Of a DNA stretch of 64,000 bases, positions 11,235-21,413 are shown piece after piece. The position numbers and the translations under genes are program-made. The stretch lies in NCBI GenBank assembly GCA_022560025.1, contig JAFISE010000067.1:96475-160474 (forward strand). Reading direction: 5' to 3'. Positions within the stretch are counted from its first letter, which is position 1; every line of letters starts with the position of its first letter. The notes beneath the pieces were generated by a model. The model saw nothing but the letters and a program-made list of their open reading frames with translations, did no database searches and was not told where the DNA came from. The stretch comes from Stagonosporopsis chrysanthemi. Taxonomy: Eukaryota > Ascomycota > Dothideomycetes > Pleosporales > Didymellaceae.

Positions 11235-12255
11235 TCACAGCAAAAACCTTTTCAACAGCTTTGCCAGCCGCTCAGGCTGCTCAAGAGCCAGACTATGGCC
11301 ACACTCCTCGAAAACCTCGGAGATGACGATGTTGTTTGCTGCACCCATCATCTGCTCTTGGACCAGCGGCCCAAAAAACCTGTCGATCGTCAGCTTTGAT
11401 ACGAGAAGGGTGTGTCTTGCGGCTTACTCCGGCGCTCCAACGGTCATGACTTTACAGTCCAGTTTCCCCTTCTGGACGATCTCCTCTTCCACGTCTACAT
11501 TGGCCCAGTGCGCTCTATATGTCTCCAAAATTCCGCGTAGCCCGCCCGGACCTGTATTTGACCGTCAGTGAAGGGAACTTAGATCTGGTAGGCTTCTGCC
11601 CCTGTGGCTGAGATTTACCCTGTGAACATCGCACCCACTCATCGACCGCCTCCTGATCCAGTGCGCTCGGGTTGTAGCATTCCGCCTTCATGAAATGCGT
11701 CCAAAACTGCCTCTCTTTTCCAGTGATTAGCATCTCAGCCATATGCGGCATCCAGAGGAAAGGAATATGCCAGTTCCAAACACCGGTCTGGTTGTATTGC
11801 GCTTTGATGTTCTCACGCGTGAAGAAGGACTGCTCTGTCAATTGCTTTGACAGCATCATCTCGCAGAAACTCAGGTGTGTCACTCTCTCTCGATACAACC
11901 CCGCAGTGCAAAAGCCGAAGGTTGCGCCGCGGTCTTCGCAATGAATCGCAAATTTCTCGTGGCCAAGTTGGCTCATGAGTTCGGCCATGTCCTGAGCATT
12001 GATCCGACCATCATAGCCATCGCTGGCTGGCGGTTTATCTGACCCGCCAAACCCACGAAGATCTGGTGCGATGACACTGAAGTCCTGTGTCAGGTATGGC
12101 AAGATACGGTACCAGTAGTAGTGAGTTTTTGGTGTGCCGTGAAGGAGAAGTAGTGGTGGTCCTGAGCCTGCAGTAATGTAATGCATGCGGATCCCATTCA
12201 CACGCGCCATTTGATGTAAGGCTGGCTTGCCATCGTGGTCGAATAGCTCCGGCAT
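11235..12255 (-). CDS. Alpha/beta hydrolase of the epoxide hydrolase / haloacetate dehalogenase type (301 aa)
   Basis: Three exons on the minus strand: 12255-11619, 11551-11428 and 11379-11235. The 67-nt intron has donor GTAAAT and acceptor ATACAG; the 48-nt intron has donor GTAAGC, branch GCTGAC and acceptor CGACAG. Reading through either intron instead gives an early stop and loses the conserved end. The protein has the oxyanion-hole motif HGTP (residues 39-42), APDLRGFGGSDKP, a nucleophile elbow with Asp (HCEDRGA, Asp108) and the catalytic His in ECGHSLALEQPE (near residue 282). The Asp nucleophile and RGFG(G)SDKP pattern place it with soluble epoxide hydrolases and haloacetate/haloalkane dehalogenases, which act on small electrophiles through an alkyl-enzyme ester. 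No signal peptide, so probably cytosolic. Substrate unknown. Confidence 0.88.
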
Positions 12256-13018
12256 GTTGTAAATTACGAGAGTATAGTATGAGAGGTGTTCGTTTTTTGC
12301 AAGTCGCTTGATCTGGTTAAGTAGGAGGGCTTCACTTTGGCCTCTATTTGAGGTTTGGGCACGAATTTGTAATGTTGCCTACCCCACATACACACAACGT
12401 CATCGTCATTGCTGGACACACTGGTACCGGAACCTGCTCCGTAATACAACTACAACTGTGGGAGCTTCCACGTTGCCGCGGTTCTCACGGCATGCCGTGT
12501 AAAGTTTGGGTAATTCTTTTGCTATTATTCAAGCAAGCATTCGTGCATCGTTGTGTCCGGCGTGTCATGTATGGTTGACAATAGGCCTTAGTGACGCCGA
12601 ACAGTCTTTATGATGCATCGACTTCGTGCAGATAGCTTTCAACTTTCTTGGCTCTCAAAGGCGACAAGATGTGTTGTGTTGAAGAGGTCTGAGGACCAAG
12701 TCGGCTATATGGCACCAAGGGGCAGCTTCGCGGGTCTTCGAGCCTAAGCGTTGTATCTCTCAAGGCAACGGTCGATGTTTTATGCCACAATGTTGGCAAG
12801 CAGGCGGGATACGAGTTGTAGCTGGTGTAGCTCTACTACTGTGAATGAGATGCCGAATGATGATGAGGGACATGTGATACCCACGCGTGACCTCGATTTG
12901 GTTAGCGCGCTGGAATCGCGTCATTGCAAGGCATTCGCACTTCATCACTGAGCCATCGCAGTGCTGTTGAAGCCAAATCTCTTTCATCATTCATGTCTAT
13001 CTGCATCTATCTTCAGCT
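12256..13018. other. Intergenic stretch
   Basis: Lies between the start of the hydrolase gene and the 3' end of the oxidase gene, both on the minus strand. Only short frames without domain character are present. Confidence 0.45.
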
Positions 13019-15046
13019 TCAAATATGAATCCATCGACCCATCCAGCTGTCAACAACCTGCTTCGCTTCATCCACGAGACCCATGTCAAGTAACAATTGC
13101 GTCGTACCGCGAACAGCGCTGTCGAGGGCACTAAAGATCCACGCATGAGTGTAAGATGTGTGCTCGCCAACGAAGATCGTAGACATCTCAGTCTTGTAAT
13201 ATGCTGGGATGTACAGCTCCTGCTGACCAACTGTTGGCGCGGCCCAAGCGCCTGCTTGATGCTCATCCACCTCCCAACACTGGCGATCGTATGCCCCTGT
13301 GAATTGTTCCGCAGCAATCTCACCGTGGATCTCAACCATGGCACGCTGCACGTAAGCTACGTGGTCAGCAGTGCTAAGCGCAGCCAGAGAACGAGCCTGA
13401 GTGCCAGAAGAGTAGGATCCGAGGATGACACCAGGTCCGGTCGAATTGATCTTGTAGGCCGGATAGCAGACTGAGCCGATACCAGGAATGTCGACTGAGC
13501 CGCAACCACCGATGATGGGTGGGGACAACTTCTCCCAGAAACGAGTCTTGTAGTGCAGAGACACCTTGCAGGACTGCTGGTAGTTGAGGGTGGAAATGGC
13601 ACGCGACAAGAGTGAGGAATACTTGGGGAGCTCCCAGAGCCTGACCTTGGAGAAGGGTACACCAACGACCGCATAGTCGTAGGTCTCGCTCTCAGGCTCC
13701 ATAGCGAAAGGATCATTTCGCCATTGAACAGCTACCTTGCCGGTCTCGTCGTATTTCAAGCCGGTGATCTTGCGACCGAGAGTCAGGCGATCTTGCACAT
13801 GCGGGTAGAAAGCGCGTGGAAGAGACTCGAGGCCCTTATCAATGGTGCGCCACGTGGTAGCTCCAAAGTACGCGGTGTCGTACTCCCACATTGGGCTGTT
13901 ACCAGCACCAGCGACGTAATCCACGACATCCGCACTCATGTTTAGAGCATATCTAAGATATGCAGCCTCTGAGAAGTTGAAGAGGCCTTTCTCCACAGCA
14001 GCCTTGTGGGCCTGGAAAATGTTGGTTGAGATGTTGCGCAGCACTGCCGGAGTAATGCCCTTGAACTCTTCAAGCGCCTCTTCGGCGAGTTCCTCGGCTT
14101 CGGCATCCGGGCCTGCCGCAGCCGGCAGAGCCAGGGAGCTATTTGCTCTGATCTGGGCGGCACTCGGAATTCGACCGTTGGGCAAGCGGTAGCCATTGGA
14201 GTTAGCAGGGACGTTCGGGCTGCTTTGTATCCAAGGGATAAAATTCACAGCGAGCGCGCTCTCGTTACCATTCATCTGGTTCAGCACATCGGCAAGCTGG
14301 AAGACCATTTTGTGATCCTGTATGTCTACAGTTTTGTTCGTATCTGCGTATCTGGTCGAGACGGGGAAGCGCATGGGTCCCATCTCCTGGTATTGGTATT
14401 GATCAGGTGTGCTACCAGCGAGATATTTGGTACGGATGCGGCCGCCGATGCGCTGCGAGGATTCGGTGATATGCCAGTCTCTAATACCAACGCTGTCAAG
14501 GAGAAGACTGGTCATCAAGCCCGCCATTCCGCCACCAAGGATCGCGATCTTCTTGCTCTTCGCAACAGCGACAAAAGAAGCGTTGTTCGACTTTGCTTGC
14601 ATGTACGCAACACCATCGAACCAAGGACCTGTTACGTCTGCAACCTCTGAGATGTCCTCTCGCTTCCGACTCCGCTGTTTTACTGTGATTGGCGCAGAGC
14701 GGCCGATCAACGTAGATCCGGCGTACGCATGCAAGCACCCTCCATGGGCGGTGTTGTCAGGCACAATCCAGACGAAACGCTCGGGTCGAGCTGATCGAGT
14801 CAATCTTGTTGTACCAAGCTCGTGATGCCTGCTGTCAAGGCTTGTCATGTCGCAACCGCCGTACACAACGTGGACATCTCCCTCGAAAATATCGTCGTTG
14901 TAGTCGACGTGGACGTTGTGAACCGAGTCTGGGGTGACACTTAAAGGTCGGAAGATGAGAATGTCGGAGCGAGCGACCACCGGACCTGAAAGAGCACCGC
15001 TGGCCAGAGTGAACGCCGCGGAAGAAGCTGTAAATAGGCCCTTCAT
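13019..15046 (-). CDS. Secreted FAD-dependent L-amino-acid oxidase (675 aa)
   Basis: Single-exon gene. The N-terminus (MKGLFTASSAAFTLASGALS) is a signal peptide. After a pro-region of about 140 residues comes the FAD dinucleotide-binding motif KIAILGGGMAGL (residues ~166-177), followed by the GGRIRT motif near residue 200, both hallmarks of flavin amine oxidoreductases. The C-terminal flavin motif is TIFVGEHTSYTHAWIFSALD. Family knowledge: L-amino-acid oxidases convert L-amino acids to imino acids, reducing FAD; reoxidation gives hydrogen peroxide, and the imino acid hydrolyses to a 2-oxo acid and ammonia. Fungal members are often secreted to scavenge nitrogen or for antimicrobial peroxide production. 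The neighbour on the right, read in the opposite direction, encodes a secreted RidA-type imine deaminase, which fits the imino-acid product. L-amino-acid substrate class is inferred from overall resemblance. Confidence 0.9.
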   Translation of the reverse strand: MKGLFTASSAAFTLASGALSGPVVARSDILIFRPLSVTPDSVHNVHVDYNDDIFEGDVHVVYGGCDMTSLDSRHHELGTTRLTRSARPERFVWIVPDNTAHGGCLHAYAGSTLIGRSAPITVKQRSRKREDISEVADVTGPWFDGVAYMQAKSNNASFVAVAKSKKIAILGGGMAGLMTSLLLDSVGIRDWHITESSQRIGGRIRTKYLAGSTPDQYQYQEMGPMRFPVSTRYADTNKTVDIQDHKMVFQLADVLNQMNGNESALAVNFIPWIQSSPNVPANSNGYRLPNGRIPSAAQIRANSSLALPAAAGPDAEAEELAEEALEEFKGITPAVLRNISTNIFQAHKAAVEKGLFNFSEAAYLRYALNMSADVVDYVAGAGNSPMWEYDTAYFGATTWRTIDKGLESLPRAFYPHVQDRLTLGRKITGLKYDETGKVAVQWRNDPFAMEPESETYDYAVVGVPFSKVRLWELPKYSSLLSRAISTLNYQQSCKVSLHYKTRFWEKLSPPIIGGCGSVDIPGIGSVCYPAYKINSTGPGVILGSYSSGTQARSLAALSTADHVAYVQRAMVEIHGEIAAEQFTGAYDRQCWEVDEHQAGAWAAPTVGQQELYIPAYYKTEMSTIFVGEHTSYTHAWIFSALDSAVRGTTQLLLDMGLVDEAKQVVDSWMGRWIHI

Positions 15047-15813
15047 GTTGGACTAGGTGATGTTGATGACTTGAGTATCCTGTGTTGAAGGCAAATTCGC
15101 TTCTTCATATACAGCTTCATGGTTGAAAGTGTTCCGGTTACTGATATCTCGGTCTTAGTTTCTGTTGGTCACTGGCTCGAGCTATCACCCGCACGACGAT
15201 ACCCACAACACATCAGATGCATTCAGGCATCGTAATGCCACCTTCTACACGCCGCACGGTCGAGCCGTGGAGCTGCGATAAGGACGCCATGTTCCTTCGA
15301 TGCGCGAATTTCGAGAAAAACTAACATGAAGTATTGGCTTGCCGTCCCGTACTCAGGTGACTCAAGTTCTCCAGCCCAACATCAGATGCAGTAGCGGCAG
15401 GCGATGTTACGTAGGGCGTGGAGGTGGACCGCCTGGAGAACTAGCGGTGGTTGGTTGTGGGCAACAGGTACAGCAAGATAACGATAGGGTAAGCCAGAGC
15501 CCTCTCCATGAGCAAGAACTCTTCGGAAAGTTAACGAGCGGTGGCCTGGTTCTATCTCCTGCATGGCGGACTGTGAGTCCAAGACATGCTTTAATCGGCT
15601 ATTCCACCCCAACAATCTGTCGCTCGCCAATTTGTCCTTTGTCACAGCGGACTGCTTTTGGGATATTTTAGCTACGTCAGTATCAAAGACATATCAAAGA
15701 GAGCTCAGGGATGCCCGAGGACCCCACATTGCTCAACATGTACGCTTCCACATGTGGGTCAGGGCCGGGTATCATCACGCATGTACATAGTACACACTAG
15801 ATTAACCGACACA

Positions 15814-15976
15814 TACAAGGGGGACACATGATTGAATGAGAATACGAGTTGCCACACCGGGGTTTCTGGGGGGTTTCTCAGTGGTCAGTACCTACTTCTA
15901 ACATATTCTATTGGTTCTCATGGGATCGACAACGACACTTGTATTCTCATTCATTCATTCGTGGGCCCCCCTTGTA
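15814..15976. mobile_element. Mariner-like MITE (163 bp, TA-flanked inverted repeats)
   Basis: The left end reads TACAAGGGGGACACATG and the right end, reverse-complemented, TACAAGGGGGGCCCACG. Further in, both arms share AATGAGAATAC followed by a near-identical AGT. The arms are imperfect inverted repeats of about 38-45 bases separated by ~75 bases of unique sequence with no coding capacity. TA at each outer edge fits the TA target-site duplication of Tc1/mariner transposons. Non-autonomous; class assignment rests on the ends only. Confidence 0.7.
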
Positions 15977-16707
15977 AAGCGGCATCCGAGCGGAGGCTTC
16001 ACGACGGATAGACGAGTTCAGCACGCCAATGTGCATGCAGTGTTGTTCTCACAAAGCATCGAATCACAAGGCGTGTTGACCCAGAGAAGCGGGGCTGTCA
16101 GTATCGATAAGGCTTGGGCCCACAAAAACAGCGTTTCTTATCTCTCCAGCTTCCGTCTATCTGGATTTACGTCAAGAACATCACCGCCATCACGCCCTGT
16201 CGTGTTTTTACCGCGTCAATGGCGCCTTACAAGTACAAGCAGTCTCGGCGCCAAGGTTCAACGACCTCTAACACCGCTGTCCGCTCCGATCTTGTCTCGC
16301 CATGATCCACTCCTGCCTCTTTTGTCCTATCCAGAACATTCGTCGTGCGTCTCTTCAACAAGATAGGACGTACAGGTGCAGCACGACCCTTCCATGTCGG
16401 GTGTAGTAATCGTGGGGATGTATGCCTCCTGGATATCCACAGCATCCGGTAAGCAACGCCTCGGACTTTGACAAATGCGGATTGAAGATTTCTCGTAACA
16501 ATGTTCACGCCCGCCGGCTCAAAAGTGGGATCATCGGCTCAAGATTGCCTTACGCGAACGCCTCTGATCTTTTCTTGTGCCTTTTCTGTAGGCTTTACCT
16601 GAGATCCAACATCTGAAGCTCTTGGAAGCCATGGCGGGCCGAAGCTCAAAGCCAGGCGAGAGATAGCTGACAATTTAGAAACATAGTACAACTGAGGGCG
16701 AGTATTC

Positions 16708-16714
16708 TATAAAA
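16708..16714 (+). promoter_or_regulatory. TATA box of the RidA gene
   Basis: TATAAAA about 92 bases upstream of the ATG at 16806, within the usual spacing for a fungal core promoter. Confidence 0.5.
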
Positions 16715-16805
16715 TGGCAGGAATATCCAGAACTGCCACCCACCAGCAGCAACCGCAACTCGACTGTGTTGAATATCATCCCACAATCTCAATCTCTCTA
16801 TTGAC

Positions 16806-17326
16806 ATGGTTTCTGTCACATCTCTCCTCACTACCGTGCTTGTCGTTGCCGGCATTGCAAGTGCAAAGCCGGTACCCAAAAGTGCAGAGCAGCCCGTTGT
16901 CACTTACTTGGGCACACAAGGGCCTATTCTGTCCAGCGGCGCTTGGACTTCGAAGGGTATCGTTTATACGTCAGGGACTGTCCCTTCATTTAATGGAAGC
17001 ATCGTTGCTGGCGGCATTGAAGAGCAGACTGTGCGTGTTTTTTTCTGCAGGAAATGTATCTCACATCACGTGACAAGACTGACGACAAACAGGCACAAGT
17101 TATCAAAAACATCGGCGCAGTGCTCGAGGAAGCCGGCACATCGTGGGACTACGTCATGAAGACAACTGTGTTCCTAGCGAACATGAGCGATTACGCAGCA
17201 ATGAATGCAGTCTACGGCGCCATGCTCCCTTCGCCGAAGCCCGCTCGTACCGCCGTCGAAGTCGGAAAGCTTCCTGGCAATTTCCTGGTTGAAATCGAAG
17301 CAATCGCTGCCATTCCCGACTCATAG
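16806..17326 (+). CDS. Secreted RidA/YjgF/YER057c family protein, imine/enamine deaminase (152 aa)
   Basis: Two exons: 16806-17030 and 17093-17326, joined in phase 0 by a 62-nt intron (GTGCGT...AAACAG). The first ~20 residues (MVSVTSLLTTVLVVAGIASA) are a clean signal peptide, unusual because most RidA proteins are cytosolic or mitochondrial and about 130 residues long. The mature part keeps the family signature: GPILSSGAW, VYTSGTVP, the helix region AQVIKNIGAVLEEAG, the segment VMKTTVFLANMSDYAAMNAVY, and PKPARTAVEVGKLPGNFLVE with the conserved Arg that binds the substrate carboxylate. Known activity: hydrolysis of reactive imines/enamines to 2-oxo acids and ammonia. The closest gene on the left is a secreted L-amino-acid oxidase whose product is an imino acid, so the two probably act in sequence outside the cell (inference). 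Confidence 0.9.
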
Positions 17327-19413
17327 ACCTGGCCTCACACGATCCTAGGCAGCTTGCGTCCCACTCCAACTACGTATGATCAGACAATGTGGCAATGAAA
17401 TCACCATTTTTTCTCAGCTGTAAAAGCCTATCATCAGGACATCTCTGGTGAAGGCAGTTCTCTGTCCGGTGTCCATGCATGTTTTTATATGCACCTGAAG
17501 TTCACGAGCAATTTTGTAATCTTCGTCTGCTTCTGCTTCCAGGATCTCAAGACCGCACTCCGAGGTATGTTTTTCATTGCCACCATTTGTGTCTTCGCTC
17601 TCGAGATTATGCACTGTGCCACCGTAGATCAGGGAATGCAGCACACCTAGCTTCTTTACCTGGCTTCCTTTTTTTCTGTCGAATATGAGGAGGGGGGGGG
17701 GGGGGGTCCCACCTCTAACGTTCTTTGTATCGAAAACCGACTTGACCGTATGTCTGAAGCGTGGCGACGAAGTGCACTGACAGCACTCAGGCACACTGGC
17801 AGTGACAACTTCAACTCTGTTCGGATGGCAAAAATCATTTCCCAATTCCCCTAGCAACAACTTCGAAACATTGCTACGTGAGCAAGTATGGCGGCCCGCT
17901 GACATTGGAGCGCGAGCCTAAGTGAGTAGTTGCCCACCGCTTTCCACTGCGTTATCATTTCATCTTTCGGCGTGCATGCACAAGGCATTTAAGTCAATCT
18001 CCGTACTCATATATTGCGCCGCTCAGCTTACCCACCCCGTCCCATACTGTGCGCCGAGATTACTGCTGGTGCCAGAGTGCAACGCCTCCGGGGAATCATA
18101 GGTCGACGGCGAGAAAGATATCGACTTCCTTCAAATGCTTACGTTTTTGTTGTGTTTAGCGCCAAGGTTGTCTGAGACAGAGGACTTTGCGTGCCCAGCC
18201 TGGACTACCAAGATGCCACGACCGAGCACGAGACACCCGCCAGAACAATCCTGTTTTAGACTGAGCGTCGTTTCGAGCGCTACCCCTTCTTGTATACTGT
18301 GGATACGATTGGGGCGAGTGGATGCACTGTGACCGTGCCGTCGGACCGCCTCGCCTCAAAGCCATTCGAGCTCAAGTGCTTCGCAGGCCTTGTGTTGCCT
18401 CCACCAGCACATGAAGAGCAGAAACTGTTTGACTTGACGATACTGATCGACTCACAAGAGTGTTGACATGCGGTATATCACTGCGGACTCAAAGAGATCC
18501 ATCCGTAGTGAAACTATGTAATTGATGACTTCGGCGTCCGCCGCAGCTGCTCGCCATTGGTCAATAATTGTCAATGATTCGAGCTGCTGCTGATGAAGAA
18601 CATGCTCAACAATGGATGTAAGGGGATCGGGGGTCAGGGACTGAATTTAAGACACTGCTCACTATACATATTGCACGAAACGCTTAAGCAATGGATTTCG
18701 AGAGCTGGTCGTACATTGCCACAATATTCTAGCTAGTCTCAAGGCAACAGCCCAATGCTCGCCCGGGAACCATATGTGTCAGAATATACATCAAAGAATT
18801 GCGGCTGTGGAGTGTTTGGCCGTATGATGTGAGGCAATGGTGCATGACATCCACCAGAACCTGCGGAGGATTAGAAACACACAAGGCTTCCCCAGAGAGC
18901 ATAGACGTCTGAACAATTAATTTAGTCTCTACTTGTTTGACACGATCTGAGGTAGATGGCATGACACGATTGTGGTGTTTGCGAGGCGTATATTCAGTCG
19001 CGGTGGCCTGTTGTTTCGCCGGGAGCCCAGCCCAGTCTGGAACATGTCCCTGAGATTGTAGTAATCATAACGTCGCCCGAAAAGGTACTGTCATGCTGCG
19101 GACGTTAAACCGAAGGACAGCGGGAGATCATCGACAGTGCTAACCGTCCCTGCCTAGCACAAGCCCCGCCGCATCCAAGGGTTGTGCAAAAACCAACGGC
19201 GACACGGGCGTGTCGGGCGTGTTTGAGCCCACCAACCTTCTGAGTCTATCGCTTGAGAGAGGGGCACGGTAGTTCCCCACGATCTGCCTCATGTCTAATG
19301 TAATGCACGCCCTACCGGTGATGAGTGGCTCCACACCAAACATAATCAGTCTTGAGAAGGCAAGTACCGCAGATACAACAACTTCTCTTCACGAGCAACC
19401 TACAACGACAACA
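17327..19413. other. Gene-poor stretch of about 2.1 kb
   Basis: No frame shows a domain or convincing splicing. A run of 15 G residues lies at 17692-17706. A minus-strand frame at 17414-17905 crosses it and is treated as chance. The region before 19414 is the probable promoter of the GNAT gene. Confidence 0.45.
17692..17706. repeat. Homopolymer run of 15 G
   Basis: An uninterrupted G tract preceded by GAGGA. Such runs are slippage-prone and are frequent sites of assembly length error. Confidence 0.9.
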
Positions 19414-19953
19414 ATGGACAAGAAAGTCTGGCAATGGAAGCGCACTGTTGGCGCGGAGGAATACCTCATCTCCACGTCCAAAGACCTCCTGCCGCATTCG
19501 TTCTTACAGGAGGCGTTCGCTGACGAGGCCATGTTCTGGGCCAAACCGATGGCTGCAGACAACCTCAAGACCATGCTCGACAACTCCTGCACCCTCGTCC
19601 TCTACAGGGTGGGAACTGAAGGGTCCCTGACACCTGTCGGTATGGCGCGCCTGGTCACGGACTTTGCGACACTCGCATATCTAACCGACGTTTATCTGAG
19701 GGAGGACACGCGCGGCCTTGGGCTGGGGAAGTGGATCATTCACTGCTGCAGGGAGGTTGCGCTTGACATGCCCGAGCTGCGGTTCATGCTGCTGCTGACG
19801 GGCTCAGAGCAGGCGCAACAGTTGTACCGGCGCGAGTGTGGGATGGAGCGGTTTGGAGACGAGCACGCACTGGCCGCCATGGGCGCTCGGAGGACGAAAC
19901 TGGCCGAGGCGGTTGCTGCCTCGAAACACCAAAGCACCGACAGTGCCGCGTAA
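19414..19953 (+). CDS. GNAT-family N-acetyltransferase (179 aa)
   Basis: The protein has the GNAT fold order: an N-terminal helix pair (SFLQEAFADEAMFW), central strands with VGMARLVTDFATLAYLTDVY, and the acetyl-CoA pyrophosphate-binding motif A, LREDTRGLGLGKWII, containing RGxGxG. Strand 5 and helix 4 follow (MLLLTGSEQAQQLYRRECGM). Family knowledge: transfer of an acetyl group from acetyl-CoA to an amine; the acceptor cannot be told from sequence. I place the start at 19414, which has a good context (ACAACAATGG) and begins at the domain. The frame is open further up to an ATG at 19291, which would add 41 Ser/Thr-rich residues. No signal peptide. The C-terminal ~25 residues are Ala-rich and probably disordered. 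Confidence 0.85.
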   Translation: MDKKVWQWKRTVGAEEYLISTSKDLLPHSFLQEAFADEAMFWAKPMAADNLKTMLDNSCTLVLYRVGTEGSLTPVGMARLVTDFATLAYLTDVYLREDTRGLGLGKWIIHCCREVALDMPELRFMLLLTGSEQAQQLYRRECGMERFGDEHALAAMGARRTKLAEAVAASKHQSTDSAA

Positions 19954-20517
19954 GATTACGCGCAGGGTTGACTGTGCACACAGATCGCAATATCTGCTGA
20001 AGCCACAGCGTGCACTGATGGTTGGGGTCCGATGCATGACATTGCGTTTTGTTGTTTCTGGTTAGCGAGGGGCTCTTGGGGGACCCAGGCCGTGCGCTAG
20101 TGTCGATGCCGCCATCTCTTTCACCAAGGGTTCGCCGAAGCGTTCTCTGACAACCACCGAATCAGGTAGACTAGGCCAGAGCATCGACGTGAAGCTGGCA
20201 TGTGGGCTCAGGAAGCATTAATAATGGTTACGGTTCCCTCTTATCCGTGTCCAGTCCATCTCCAGTCTTGTCCTTCAGCGTCATCCACCCAGCAGCCTGT
20301 CACGACAGTCGACGGCGTCATTGACTTTCCAGAAAACTTGTCGTCCAGAACGATCAACGTCCACCCCCGTCGCGTTCCGGTAGCGCCTCAGCATTTGGAA
20401 GCCAACGATCAAGCTACTTGACCAAGCTACTTGAGCCTGCTCTGTTGTTCTACTGTTTTTGTTTCACAGTCTTTCAGTCTTCAGACCCAGCAGATACCAA
20501 GCCCTATCTTTGTAGCA
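19954..20517. other. Intergenic stretch
   Basis: 3' flank of the GNAT gene and promoter of the SIS-domain gene. No supported gene or repeat. Confidence 0.45.
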
Positions 20518-21413
20518 ATGGCAGCTATCGTCGATAACACACAGCATGCGCCAGCGTCGCCTCTCTCTCAAAAGCGGAAACGCGCCGATTCGGAAATCCA
20601 GCCTTTGACGCCCCCACTTTCCGACTGCTCTCGCGCGCCTGAAGGGACGCGCCTGCTTTCACGTGCCGTCAATGTCCTGTCAACCGCGGCAACAGCACTA
20701 TCACAGGTCACTTTTCTCTACGAAACAGACCCTGTAGCCAGAGACGGTTTGCTGCAAGCAGTCGAATTAGTTACCAGCATCAACAAGGTCGGCGGCAAAC
20801 TTATCATTTGTGGTGTTGGCAAGAGCGGGCTAGTGGGGCAGAAGATGGTGGCTACGATGAAGAGCTTGGGGATAGGATGCTCCTTCATGCATGCGGCTGA
20901 GGCGATTCATGGTGATCTGGGAGACATTAGAAAGGTACTTTGCGCATTTGGTGGGGTGGCGCACGTCGGACCGACATGTTTACTGATCTGAAACAGGATG
21001 ACGCTATCATGTTCATCTCATACTCTGGGAAGACGGGTGAGCTCATGGCCCTTCTCGACCATATCCCCTCGCATACGCCCATCATCGCTGTCACGTCGCA
21101 TACACACGCCTCGAAATGCCCACTGCTCAACGAGCGTCCCGACGCCATCCTGCTCCCCGCGCCGATACACGAGTTGGAAGAAGTGTCTTTCGGTGTTTGT
21201 GCGCCTACAACCTCGACGACCGTTACAATTGCTGTTGGAGACATGCTAGCGCTCACTGTGGCGGAGTCCATGCACGATGAAGAGACGAAGAGTGTTTTCA
21301 AGAAGAACCACCCAGGGGGAGCCATCGGTGCAAAGACCAGGCGTTTGAGCGATGACACAAAGGATATTACCGTGAGCACGCACGACGGCATGATCACACC
21401 GCCAGCTATCTGA
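20518..21413 (+). CDS. SIS-domain sugar-phosphate isomerase-like protein (277 aa as read)
   Basis: Two exons: 20518-20934 and 20997-21413 (intron GTACTT...AAACAG, phase 0). After a ~45-residue Ser/Pro/Lys-rich N-terminus comes a SIS (sugar isomerase) domain of the KpsF/GutQ type. It shows GGKLIICGVGKSGLVGQKM, the helix HAAEAIHGDLGDI, ISYSGKTGELMALL and KKNHPGGAIG. Family knowledge: bacterial relatives interconvert arabinose-5-phosphate and ribulose-5-phosphate; fungal homologues are poorly characterised. The stop comes only ~27 residues after HPGGAIG, whereas bacterial relatives carry a CBS-domain region there. Just downstream a shifted frame (21412-21510) looks coding and ends at a plausible donor, so the gene may be truncated by a frameshift or a missed splice. 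Confidence 0.8.

Larger units (their letters stand above)
15047..16805. promoter_or_regulatory. Shared upstream region of the oxidase and RidA genes, with a MITE inside
   Basis: The 1.76-kb gap between two divergent genes. It contains the 163-bp inverted-repeat element at 15814-15976 and no supported gene; frames of up to 151 codons are without domains. A TATA box (TATAAAA) lies at 16708-16714, about 92 bases before the RidA start codon. Confidence 0.5.

Noticed and set aside
13019..17326. Secondary-metabolite cluster
   Set aside because: No polyketide synthase, peptide synthetase, terpene cyclase or P450 is nearby; the oxidase-RidA pair is better read as amino-acid catabolism.
17414..17905. 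163-codon minus-strand frame across the G15 run
   Set aside because: Depends on reading through the homopolymer; no domain, with four consecutive Pro encoded by the G tract.
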